A stretch of 51,855 bases of DNA. Source: Bacteroidota bacterium (GTDB lineage: Bacteria; Bacteroidota; Bacteroidia; Bacteroidales; JAADGE01). The stretch is from NCBI GenBank assembly GCA_024277895.1, contig JAJRUH010000063.1, positions 1-51,855 of the forward strand. The letters are read 5' to 3'. Each line of letters starts with the position of its first letter. Position 1 is the stretch's first letter. Positions 9,903 through 18,286 of this stretch are shown here, piece after piece. A program made the translations under genes and the position numbers. Below the pieces are notes generated by a model. That model was not told the origin of the DNA. It worked only from the letters and a program-made list of their open reading frames with translations, and made no database searches.

Positions 9903-10613
9903 ATTTAAGGCTGAAAATCCGAATATGACAGAGAAATCATACAAAAACAGCATTAAATTTTGATTAAAATATCTATTATGAAAGAGGTCATAACCGGTAT
10001 AGTAATCTTAAATCTATATATATTAACTGTATAAATATTAACTGTATAAATGATTCCGGGTATCAAATTTTAGTTGTATTAACTGTAAAAATATTTGCGG
10101 GATTTCCATATTATGGCATGGCATACGAGCTATTGTGATTAAGCTAAATACAGTTGTTTTAATCAATCTGTAAAATACATTGTACGTTACTGCTAAATCT
10201 GTATCATTATATCAAACAGCTTGTTTAATCGTTCATAATATACTTCTGAAACGAAATATCTCGGATGGCGGTTATGAGTTTTGCACCCATATAAACAATT
10301 TTAGATAAAAAATATTAAAGGTTGGGTAACAAGTGATTATGTTATAATATTATTGAAATAACCTGAATTATCGCTACTTTTTAGGAAAAGTATGAACTTA
10401 TACTTTATGTATATATTTTAAAACACAGGTAATCAGATTAATATATTACCAATATATTAATTATGAATGTGATATTTTAAAGACTATTTTGCATAGTTAC
10501 AAATGTAAACATTGATTTTGTAAAGAATGAACCTAAATAATATAAAATATTTTGCTATTGGAGTGTTTTTTAATAATTTTACTTTTACTTTGTTAAATAA
10601 TTAATTATTTTCA
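9903..10613. other. Gene-poor intergenic stretch
   Basis: No gene is supported in these 711 bp; all frames are broken by frequent stops. The stretch holds a short tandem repeat (10021-10091) and one more operator-like palindrome GTTACAAATGTAA at 10496-10508, about 105 bp before the next gene. A short RNA cannot be excluded by eye. Confidence 0.5.
10021..10091. repeat. 15-bp repeat, two perfect tandem copies plus one dispersed copy
   Basis: TATTAACTGTATAAA occurs at 10021-10035 and immediately again at 10036-10050. An imperfect third copy, TATTAACTGTAAAAA, is at 10077-10091. Copies could be binding sites or simple slippage products. Confidence 0.6.
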
Positions 10614-11078
10614 GTGAAGCACTTCGCATTTGTATATATATTTTTATTTTTTCTGGTTTCTTCTGAAATACATTCTCAGACACTTGAAAGAAATTCTGTT
10701 TTTAAGTGTGCTGAAGTTTTCGGCGATTCCATAACCTTTTTAAACGATTTTACAGTTAATTTGTCAAAGCGTAAAACTCTTGATGAACCGAACGGAGAGG
10801 AATGGGATGTGTATCTTATGCGAGGAACTGTTTATCGTTTTTCTTTATGTAGTTATACAAAAGGCATTAAAATTATTATGAAATTGTATAATGATACACT
10901 TACCGAAAAAAATCCTTATTTTGTAATTACACGACCTTCACGTACAAAATATTTTGATTATCTTTGTAAGAAATCTGATGTTTATAAGGTTTCAGTGAGA
11001 TTTAAAAACGAAAAAACTTTAAACCGGGAATTGATGGCTATAGGTATTTTGGGTTTTATTAAAAAAGTTAAATTGTAA
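10614..11078 (+). CDS. Small secreted protein of unknown function
   Basis: The 154-residue protein starts with a hydrophobic signal peptide ending EIHSQ. The mature part has alternating beta-strand character and two segments of note, NGEEWDVYLMRGTVYRFSLC and YNDTLTEKNPYFVITRP. I do not recognise a family. The start is GTG at 10614, the first possible start after an in-frame stop, and it gives a good signal peptide. It converges with ppk1, with only 4 bp between the two stop codons. The upstream region carries an operator-like palindrome, so XRE control is possible. Confidence 0.6.
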   Translation: MKHFAFVYIFLFFLVSSEIHSQTLERNSVFKCAEVFGDSITFLNDFTVNLSKRKTLDEPNGEEWDVYLMRGTVYRFSLCSYTKGIKIIMKLYNDTLTEKNPYFVITRPSRTKYFDYLCKKSDVYKVSVRFKNEKTLNRELMAIGILGFIKKVKL

Positions 11079-11082
11079 TTTT

Positions 11083-12699
11083 TTACATTTTGTATTTTAT
11101 TTCTAAATATTTATAAATATCTTGTTGAGAACGGTATTTTTTCTTGCCTGTTTTTTTATCAATATTATTAATATTTTTATCTAATAATTTAGCTTTAGTA
11201 TTATCTCTCAGTTGAAATTCTAAAATAGTAATAATCTCATTTATAAGACTTTTATCATATATCGGAAACGCAACTTCAATTCTTCGCCTTAAATTTCTTG
11301 TTAAAAAATCAGATGAAGATAAATAAATTTCCCAATTACCCTCATTATAAAACACATAAATTCTCGAATGTTCCAAAAAACGATCGACAATTCGGGTAAT
11401 ACTGATATTTTTGCTGAAAGGCATGTTTGGTCTGAGCTTACAAATTCCTCGAATAATCAAGTCTGTTTGAACGCCTTGCGTCCCGGCTTCGTAGAACAAG
11501 TCTATAATTTCTTTATCTCCGATACCATTTAGTTTAAAAATTAATTGAGCCTTTTTTCCTGATTGGGCATTACTGATTTCTCGTTTAATTTTTTCCTCAA
11601 GAACAGGTAACATATTAAAACCCGGAACTAGAACATGCTTAAAATTAAATGTTTCTATCGGGATTTCAAGATACATAAATAATTTTTCAAGATCTTTAGT
11701 TATATTTTTATCTGAAGTGAAAAAACCTTCATCTGCATACTGAGTTGCTGTTTTTTCGTTAAAATTTCCGGTACTTAAAAAAGCATAAGATTTCTTTTTC
11801 CCTTTTTTCGACGAATTTTTTATGGCTAATGCGGCTTTGGCATGAACTTTTAATCCGGGGATACTTGCTATCACATTTATTCCTGCTTTTCTCATTTTAT
11901 CGGCAAAAGCAATATTATTTTCTTCATCAAATCGAGCTTTAACTTCCACAAAAACAGTTACATCTTTACCATTACCTGCAGCAGCAATTAGTGCATTAAC
12001 AACAGCTGAATTTGTGGCAACTCTGTATTGTGTAGTTTTTATTTCGTCAACTTCAGGGTCAATTGCAGATTCATGAAAAAAACGTAATACATAGTCGTAG
12101 GTTTGATATGGAAAATGAAGTAATAAATCGTGTTCGTCTGCTGCTTCAAATATTGAAGTGTATTTATCAATTACGGGATGATTTAATTGTTTAAAAGGTT
12201 TTAATTCATATTTAGGGCTTAAGGGATTTTTAAAATGGACTAAATCACTGAAGTTCAGATATTTTCCTACAGGAAAGAAATCTTTTTCCGATAGGTTAAA
12301 TGCCAGTTGTAACACATTTTTTACATCATCGGTCATTCTTCTGTCGTACATAAATCGTGCAGGCATACCCGTTTTACGTTGTTTCAGGCTTTTTTTCAGT
12401 TTATTGAGTAAGTTACCCGAAAATTCATCTTCTATCATTAAATCAGCATTTCTGGACAATTTGATGCTGTATGTTGTTTCAATATTATAGCCTGGAAAAA
12501 TCATATAAAGATGCATCCTGATTACATCTTCTAAAAACATATATAAAAATTTATCATTTAATTTAGGCAGCATAACAAAACGTCCTAACACTCCGGAAGG
12601 AACTTGAATGACGGCATAATTTGATTTGTATTCGGGGGGGTGATTTTTTTTATGAATTTTAATAGCCAAATAAATAACATTATCTTTTAAAAAAGGCAT
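11083..12699 (-). CDS. ppk1: Polyphosphate kinase 1, main fragment (frameshifted gene)
   Basis: PPK1 makes polyphosphate reversibly from ATP at the inner membrane. This fragment carries the middle and C-terminal domains, with the active-site region GLKVHAKAALAI and the second conserved histidine in DRFLEHSRIYVFYN. The frame is open upstream of the ATG at 12699 back to about 12893 and encodes typical PPK1 sequence there (EFENIFYNQIIPELDEAGIE). It is out of phase by one base with the N-terminal fragment at 12888-13145. Joined across an A5 run, the product would be 687 residues, essentially the 688 of E. coli PPK. The break is therefore a single-base deletion, a sequencing error, or frameshifting. 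Confidence 0.85.
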   Translation of the reverse strand: MPFLKDNVIYLAIKIHKKNHPPEYKSNYAVIQVPSGVLGRFVMLPKLNDKFLYMFLEDVIRMHLYMIFPGYNIETTYSIKLSRNADLMIEDEFSGNLLNKLKKSLKQRKTGMPARFMYDRRMTDDVKNVLQLAFNLSEKDFFPVGKYLNFSDLVHFKNPLSPKYELKPFKQLNHPVIDKYTSIFEAADEHDLLLHFPYQTYDYVLRFFHESAIDPEVDEIKTTQYRVATNSAVVNALIAAAGNGKDVTVFVEVKARFDEENNIAFADKMRKAGINVIASIPGLKVHAKAALAIKNSSKKGKKKSYAFLSTGNFNEKTATQYADEGFFTSDKNITKDLEKLFMYLEIPIETFNFKHVLVPGFNMLPVLEEKIKREISNAQSGKKAQLIFKLNGIGDKEIIDLFYEAGTQGVQTDLIIRGICKLRPNMPFSKNISITRIVDRFLEHSRIYVFYNEGNWEIYLSSSDFLTRNLRRRIEVAFPIYDKSLINEIITILEFQLRDNTKAKLLDKNINNIDKKTGKKKYRSQQDIYKYLEIKYKM

Positions 12700-12887
12700 T
12701 ACTGCGCCTGAACTTGACAGTAAGACAGGTTGGATTTCGGGTAATACTTCTTTTGAGAAATATTCTTTTAATAATACAGTATGTTCACTTGTTAATTGTT
12801 GATTTTGCCAAAGTTCGATTCCTGCTTCATCTAATTCCGGGATAATTTGATTATAGAAAATATTTTCAAATTCGGCTAATTGTTTTG

Positions 12888-13145
12888 TTACTTCTTTTTA
12901 ATATTTGAAAGAACGGACTTGGGAGAATATTCTAATTTTTTTATACTTTTTTTAGGAATTTCAATTAAACTTTGATAATAAGCTACACGAATTCTGTAAA
13001 ATTCGTCTAAATTTGAATCGTAGATGGCACAAAACTTAATGCGTTCAAAAAGCGGTAATGATTTATCTTTGGTTTGTTCAAGTACCAAACGGTTAAAAGA
13101 CAACCAGCTGAGTTCTCTGTCAAAATATCTGTTTTCCGTATCCAT
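12888..13145 (-). CDS. ppk1: Polyphosphate kinase 1, N-terminal fragment
   Basis: These 85 residues are a clear PPK1 N-terminus ([36 protein letters not shown]). The frame ends at TAA directly after AAA AAG AAG. Adding one A in the run at 12895-12899, or slipping back one base there, continues into [10 protein letters not shown] of the main fragment. The start is ATG at 13145, 7 bp after the stop of the upstream channel gene, suggesting one transcript. On its own this piece lacks the catalytic domain and should be inactive. Confidence 0.8.
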   Translation of the reverse strand: MDTENRYFDRELSWLSFNRLVLEQTKDKSLPLFERIKFCAIYDSNLDEFYRIRVAYYQSLIEIPKKSIKKLEYSPKSVLSNIKKK

Positions 13146-13152
13146 TATCGGG

Positions 13153-15144
13153 TTATCTTAAAATTTTCCGAACAAAAGCGACCGTAAAGTAAGACATTAA
13201 AAATAAACCTACAAAACCTTCAACGGAAGAAATCCATCGAGAAATTCCGTCAGGATAATAATCTCCGTACCCGATTGTTAAAAAAGTTATTGCACTGTGG
13301 TAAAATGCTTTACCTATAGGACCGAGTATTCTGGGATCATTTGGTGCAAAAAGGGAAGAGACAATATGTACGTTTCCGATTTTTGCCATAAAGATGTATA
13401 ATAATGTAAATAATAAATAGGTTAGGAGCATAGTTGATAATACACGAAGAGGATCGGTGGCAAATTTCCCCATTTTATCAAATACCAACCATTTGAAAGC
13501 ATAGTTAATATATGAAAATATTTTTAATTTCGGACGTTTGGAGATGTCTTCTTTTAAGTGAGCAATTGCTTCGGTACGTTTAAATTCAACATAAGCTTCA
13601 TCTTCATAGGAATATTGTCCGGTTACATTGTAATTTTCTTTTAAAATTCTGAATTGCTCTTCTTTGCTTTTTATTGTCGAATTTTGTTTGTAAATCAGTT
13701 CTTTCAGGTTTGCTCTTCGCCAATCAATATATATTCTTCCGAGCAGCCGCATTCCGGAAAAATCAACGGCTTCAATCTGCGGGTCGAAATCGGGCGGATT
13801 GATATCTAAAATATCTTTCACAACCGTATCTGACAAATCCAACATTTTGCAGGACGTGATTTGAAGATTAAAGTAATTATCTAATTGAGAACCTTTTAGA
13901 GAGAGTGTATTGAAAGTTGATTGTTTGAAAGATATTTTTCCGATTCCGAAATCAACATTATTAATTTCAACATCACAATTTTTAAAATCGGCTTCGCTGA
14001 AATTAAATTCTCCTTTTCCGAAAACAGAATCTTTAATAAGTAAATTACCTTTTAAAACTGTGCCTTCAAGAGTTATGTTATTATCTCCGAAATATGTTTT
14101 GTCAAAACTGACTTTACCGGTTCCGAAATTTACGGCTTTCATATTAACTCCTCCGTTCATAAATATACAACGATCAAATTGAACGTTTCCGTTTCCGAAT
14201 TCGCAGAAATGAAAATCAGTTATACCGGAACCGAAATTTGATAATCTGAAAGATGTAACACCGTCGCCGAAATTTACATTTTTAAAATAGACATTTCCGT
14301 TTCCGAAATCGGTATTAATAAACGATTTTTTTCCGTTTCCGAATTCGGCACTTGTAAAGTTAACTTTACCGTTTTGAAAGTTAGCCGACCTAAAAGAGAT
14401 GTCTCCGTTTCCGAAATTAACTTTTTCAAAATTAGTTTCGTCTTTTCCGAACTGTGCACGTGAAAAATCGATTCTTCCTTTTCCGAAATCAGCAACTTTA
14501 AAACTAACCGGACCGTTTCCGAATTTAGTATCGGTAAATAATACATCACCGGAATTAAAGTCAACATTTACAAAGATTACTTTACCTTCTTGAAACTCAA
14601 TGTTTTCAAAATCTTTAATACCTTCGGAGAAAACGCTGTTTTTAAAAATTACATCTCCGTCAGAGAAAGATGTTTTTGAAAAGTTTACAGTATCACATTT
14701 AAAAAAACAGTTACTGAAGTCATTGAGTTCGGCAAAAAAAATTGAAAAGGAGAAATTAAGTGTTTTGCAAATAAAATAAGTGCTGTTGAAATCAATTAAT
14801 TTCCCTTCAAACAGTATTTCGGAAAAGTTTATATCTTTTTCGGGGCTGTGAAAGAAAGCATTTTTAGCAGAAAAATTTTCGAGAATTATTTTTTCGGAGT
14901 AAACTTTGGCTTTTAAAAATTCTAAATCAATATTTTCTATATAAGCATAATTAAGCTGCAGCTCATTATTTTCTTTTATATATTTACTGATATAATTTGA
15001 ATCGGCATAACCGAATTCTTCTTCGGATAGTAATTTATTATTATTAAAAAATTTAATAACAGCAGTCTTGGGATAATTTATATTATCTTTACTAAACTGA
15101 TTATCAATAATTTCTACAGTAAATTCTGAAAAGTATTTCTGCAT
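13153..15144 (-). CDS. Two-TM potassium channel with long N-terminal pentapeptide-type repeat domain
   Basis: The 663-residue protein has no signal peptide. Residues about 90-430 are a long run of imperfect 12-residue repeats of the form F-G-N-G-x-V-x-F-x-x-x-x (for example [12 protein letters not shown] and [12 protein letters not shown]), which should form a beta-helix. The C-terminus is a classic channel module: TM helix ~568-590, pore helix and selectivity filter TIGYGD at 623-628, and a second TM helix to the end. It resembles Ion_trans_2 channels and would conduct K+ across the inner membrane, with the repeat domain cytoplasmic (inference). It lies just upstream of ppk1 in the same direction. 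The ligand or gating signal is unknown. Confidence 0.8.
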   Translation of the reverse strand: MQKYFSEFTVEIIDNQFSKDNINYPKTAVIKFFNNNKLLSEEEFGYADSNYISKYIKENNELQLNYAYIENIDLEFLKAKVYSEKIILENFSAKNAFFHSPEKDINFSEILFEGKLIDFNSTYFICKTLNFSFSIFFAELNDFSNCFFKCDTVNFSKTSFSDGDVIFKNSVFSEGIKDFENIEFQEGKVIFVNVDFNSGDVLFTDTKFGNGPVSFKVADFGKGRIDFSRAQFGKDETNFEKVNFGNGDISFRSANFQNGKVNFTSAEFGNGKKSFINTDFGNGNVYFKNVNFGDGVTSFRLSNFGSGITDFHFCEFGNGNVQFDRCIFMNGGVNMKAVNFGTGKVSFDKTYFGDNNITLEGTVLKGNLLIKDSVFGKGEFNFSEADFKNCDVEINNVDFGIGKISFKQSTFNTLSLKGSQLDNYFNLQITSCKMLDLSDTVVKDILDINPPDFDPQIEAVDFSGMRLLGRIYIDWRRANLKELIYKQNSTIKSKEEQFRILKENYNVTGQYSYEDEAYVEFKRTEAIAHLKEDISKRPKLKIFSYINYAFKWLVFDKMGKFATDPLRVLSTMLLTYLLFTLLYIFMAKIGNVHIVSSLFAPNDPRILGPIGKAFYHSAITFLTIGYGDYYPDGISRWISSVEGFVGLFLMSYFTVAFVRKILR

Positions 15145-15198
15145 TTTTATATAATTCTATTGATAATTCTTATTCGAATACGGAGTTGAAGATTTTAA

Positions 15199-16722
15199 TT
15201 AAAAATCATCATTGTTCCCGTCTTCATCTATAAGTTCAATAATTTCAATGTTTAAATCAATTAATTCTTTAAATTTTCTGCCGTCGTTTAACATTGAAAT
15301 ATCTCCCGTGTTATAATACCAGTCAATATCAACCGAATTATTTTTAGAGATTTCTTCCAGAATCAATAAAATTTTAACTAATTGCCTGTCGGTTGCGGTA
15401 TTATAGTAGTCGAATTCAAATGAGATTTGGGTATGGTCTGCGGGATTTTCTTTATATGAATGCAGCCAATCAATAATGGGTTTGTAAAAACTTACTGCAT
15501 TCTCAGGAATGGATTTTCCTTTAAACTTAAGAATTCCGTCTTCGGGATCAAGTATTATTTCAGGAGTATCTTCCTCAGATTGAATTATATATTTTTCTAA
15601 TCCGTCTTTCATTTTATTAATTTGAATTTTGAGTGTAAAAAAAGAAAATTTCTCGTCAATTTTGTAAAAGTCATAAATAAAGGCATTTTTGGCTTTCATT
15701 TTTATATCAAGTAAGCCGAGCCCGGGATTTTCATCATTGTTATTATTAAAATTCAGAAGTGTTTCATTATATTCGTCAGAAAGATCAGTTTCGGATAAAT
15801 TGTTTACATTTTCAAGTTTTTCTTTGAATTCTTTAATTTTATAATTTTCGACATAATTTCCGGAAGTAAAAGTAAGGTTTTCTTTTGATTCTTTTATATA
15901 GAAAATTGCATGTTTTCCGGTTACATTATTAAGAGTATATATATCTGCGTGATTAACAATATTTTGTAATATTTCAACCATTAAATTAAAAACTTTCATT
16001 TTTAAAATTACCGTACCTTGTAATTGATTTTCGGTAATTGATAAAAGATTTACAAGTGTATCCTGAGTAAAAGCACCTATAAAATTCAATAATATATTTT
16101 CTTTTTCAAGAATTTTATGTCTTTTAATAATTTGTTTTAATGAATCAATATTATCTGATTTTGAATCATCGGAAAAGTCAATAATTTTTGAATGCATATA
16201 AAAAAATGAATAGTCATCATTAATTTTATCGAATTCATAAACAAGTTTATTTCCTGATTTTCTGGCTATTTCAATTAAACCCAAACCGGCACCTCCTTTC
16301 TCTGAGAATTCTCCTTCGCCAAGTTTTTCTAAAGAATATTTTTTTAATTCTTCTTTATTTAAATTATTTATTTTATTAATGAGTGCTGTAATATTTTCTT
16401 CGTGAGTTGATTTAATAAGATTTCCTGTTGTGATATAATAACCGTCGGGTTTATACTGAACAACAAATAAACCGGGATATCCCGCTAATTCATCAGACTC
16501 TGCAGAGCTTTGATGACGTGTTACATTTTGAAGACCTTCAACGATAATAAAGAAAACTCTTTTTCTGATTTTTTTTTCTACATTTTCATTTTGAAGGTTC
16601 GATTCTGTTAAAGCTAAAATTGTATCGGTAACTTTGGTCGTAAAGCTTCCGCGGTAGGTGTATTCCATAGTACTTCCGCGGATACTTTCAAAAAGTTTAT
16701 ATGCCAGATTGTTATTTTTCAC
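15199..16722 (-). CDS. SiaB-SiaB-SiaC fusion: putative tandem kinase fused to its phosphoprotein substrate
   Basis: The 507-residue protein contains two SiaB-type GHKL kinase-like modules and a SiaC-type (DUF1987-like) domain. Module 1 (1-185) has VEGLQNVTRH with Asn66 and the G-box GAGLGL at 144-149. Module 2 (205-370) has VEILQNIVNH with Asn254 and GLGL at 334-337. The C-terminal domain (378-500) carries NTAT at 441-444, where Thr444 aligns with Thr68 of the stand-alone SiaC in this window. In Pseudomonas, SiaB phosphorylates SiaC and the SiaA phosphatase reverses this; those roles are assumed here by homology. The start is GTG at 16722, with a TAACTTTG box 46 nt upstream. Confidence 0.75.
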   Translation of the reverse strand: MKNNNLAYKLFESIRGSTMEYTYRGSFTTKVTDTILALTESNLQNENVEKKIRKRVFFIIVEGLQNVTRHQSSAESDELAGYPGLFVVQYKPDGYYITTGNLIKSTHEENITALINKINNLNKEELKKYSLEKLGEGEFSEKGGAGLGLIEIARKSGNKLVYEFDKINDDYSFFYMHSKIIDFSDDSKSDNIDSLKQIIKRHKILEKENILLNFIGAFTQDTLVNLLSITENQLQGTVILKMKVFNLMVEILQNIVNHADIYTLNNVTGKHAIFYIKESKENLTFTSGNYVENYKIKEFKEKLENVNNLSETDLSDEYNETLLNFNNNNDENPGLGLLDIKMKAKNAFIYDFYKIDEKFSFFTLKIQINKMKDGLEKYIIQSEEDTPEIILDPEDGILKFKGKSIPENAVSFYKPIIDWLHSYKENPADHTQISFEFDYYNTATDRQLVKILLILEEISKNNSVDIDWYYNTGDISMLNDGRKFKELIDLNIEIIELIDEDGNNDDF

Positions 16723-16768
16723 AGGTGCGGATTACTCCATATTCTTTTTATGGTTAGTTTGTCAGAAA

Positions 16769-16776
16769 CAAAGTTA
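16769..16776 (-). promoter_or_regulatory. TAnnTTTG box upstream of the SiaB-SiaC fusion
   Basis: TAACTTTG on the minus strand matches the Bacteroidota -7 consensus, 46 nt from the GTG start. A -33 TTTG is not obvious. Confidence 0.4.
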
Positions 16777-16859
16777 ATTATTTTATTTCAATTTAAAAAT
16801 TTCAACACATTTTCAATAGTAGTTAAAACACACTTCAATATATTTTAACTATTTGGAAA

Positions 16860-18242
16860 TCAGTTGATATGAATTGTTTCTGCGATTAATGCAATAATAT
16901 TTTTTTCACTATTTTTTACATTAAACTGCATTTTTTTTTGATTAAACTTAACTTCGTCAGGTAAAATTAAACGATTCTTGAGTACATAATTTATTCTGTC
17001 GCTAAAAGATCCGTATGTATTTTCGATTTCAGATTGAATATTTTCAATATCTAATTTAGTTTTAGAATACAAAATACATAAGTAGTCTTTGCCTGTTGTA
17101 TTATCTGTTTGAATATAATGATCTTCATCCGGAACTGCAACATCATTTTGTGCATAATTTAATGCGGGAGAAATATTTTTATTATACGGAAAAATTGTAA
17201 ATGTTTTTTTTGTAGCATCATATCCGAAAGCATAAACATAGGCAGCTTGGCTGTTGGAGATATATAATCTGAAAAGAGTTCCGGATTTCCAGGGTTCATC
17301 AAGTTTGTAAATGCCGTCGGTAAAAGTAACCGGGCTCTCACTTCCGTCTGATTTTATAATTTTAATGCTTCCGGCAAATGAGTTATTATTATTTTCAGTT
17401 GTTTTAAAAGTAATCATTTCATATGCATATTTAACGAATTTATGAAAATTGTCATACGAAATCCAAATATAACCTTCATTTCCCCATTTTGAACCCCAGC
17501 TGTTTATTATTTCAAATGCTCCTCCGTATTTGTCATTGTCATAACCGATAACACACATGGCATGCCCGCTGTAGGTTAAACTGCTGCTTTCGGCAGGAGT
17601 CCATTCTCCTTTTGCTGTATAAAATGATTGTGGTGTGTTCATACCTATAATTACAGGATTTTTTTGACTGATACTTTTTTTAACTGCGGCTATTTTAAAT
17701 TCTTTTGAATCGAACATACTGAAAATTTTAGCATAATCTTTTATTTTATATTTAGAGGCTTTTGAAAATACGGAAGGTGAAATAAATGCCGGACAGTTAA
17801 CTTCCGTTACATCGTTGTATTTGCAGACTCCTTTTGTTTTAAGAATATTAAGAGCGTCTGAAATTGATGCACCTGACTGACAATAAATATCTTTACTGTT
17901 TTTTATTTGTTTATAAATAAAACCAGGAGAGAATGTATTTGCAGTAATTGTTGTTTTATCAGTTCTGTTTTTATAAATTGATTCTAAAACTGTCATTCCG
18001 GCATAGGCTGTTGACCAACCTACGCAAGTACCGTGCTGATCTTGGCTTTTAGGTACGGGTGTATATTTTTTCAGAGAAAATGATGACGGCAGATTTGTAT
18101 ATAAACTGCGTGTAAGCGGTGCTTTTTGAGGGACAGATTCGTATTTTTTATCGTTAAAATTTAAACCTGTGCTGTAATTTTGACTATAAATAGCAGTAAA
18201 ACCGAGAATTACAGTGAGAATTAGAAAAAATAATTTTTTCAT
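16860..18242 (-). CDS. Secreted C1 (papain-like) cysteine peptidase with DUF4384-like domain
   Basis: The 460-residue protein has a signal peptide ending AIYSQ. The papain-fold catalytic set is complete: Cys73 in SQDQHGTCVGWS, His227 in YSGHAMCVIGYDN and Asn247 in INSWGSKWGNEGYIWI. Residues about 300-385 (TLFRLYISNSQAAYVYAFGYD and following) look like a DUF4384 domain, often found in Bacteroidota exported proteins. It would act in the periplasm or outside the cell. It lies 44 bp downstream of the MORN-caspase gene on the same strand, so two secreted cysteine proteases of different clans may be co-expressed. The substrate is unknown. Confidence 0.85.
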   Translation of the reverse strand: MKKLFFLILTVILGFTAIYSQNYSTGLNFNDKKYESVPQKAPLTRSLYTNLPSSFSLKKYTPVPKSQDQHGTCVGWSTAYAGMTVLESIYKNRTDKTTITANTFSPGFIYKQIKNSKDIYCQSGASISDALNILKTKGVCKYNDVTEVNCPAFISPSVFSKASKYKIKDYAKIFSMFDSKEFKIAAVKKSISQKNPVIIGMNTPQSFYTAKGEWTPAESSSLTYSGHAMCVIGYDNDKYGGAFEIINSWGSKWGNEGYIWISYDNFHKFVKYAYEMITFKTTENNNNSFAGSIKIIKSDGSESPVTFTDGIYKLDEPWKSGTLFRLYISNSQAAYVYAFGYDATKKTFTIFPYNKNISPALNYAQNDVAVPDEDHYIQTDNTTGKDYLCILYSKTKLDIENIQSEIENTYGSFSDRINYVLKNRLILPDEVKFNQKKMQFNVKNSEKNIIALIAETIHIN

Positions 18243-18286
18243 CAGGAAGAAGTATTTAAAGTTTTTTATTAAAACTGAATATCATT

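Noticed and set aside
12880-12905. Programmed -1 frameshifting as the normal way to make PPK1
   Set aside because: PPK1 is a single frame in other bacteria, the slip site is not canonical and no clear stimulatory stem-loop was seen; mutation or sequencing error is simpler.
14274-14567. Open frame overlapping the channel gene in another frame, and similar shadows on the opposite strand
   Set aside because: They arise from the repeat structure of the real gene; the same holds for the overlapping frames within the MORN, coiled-coil and fibre repeats.
13900-14640. Regular ~36-bp periodicity resembling a CRISPR array
   Set aside because: It is coding: the 12-residue FGNG repeats of the channel protein; there is no constant repeat with unique spacers.
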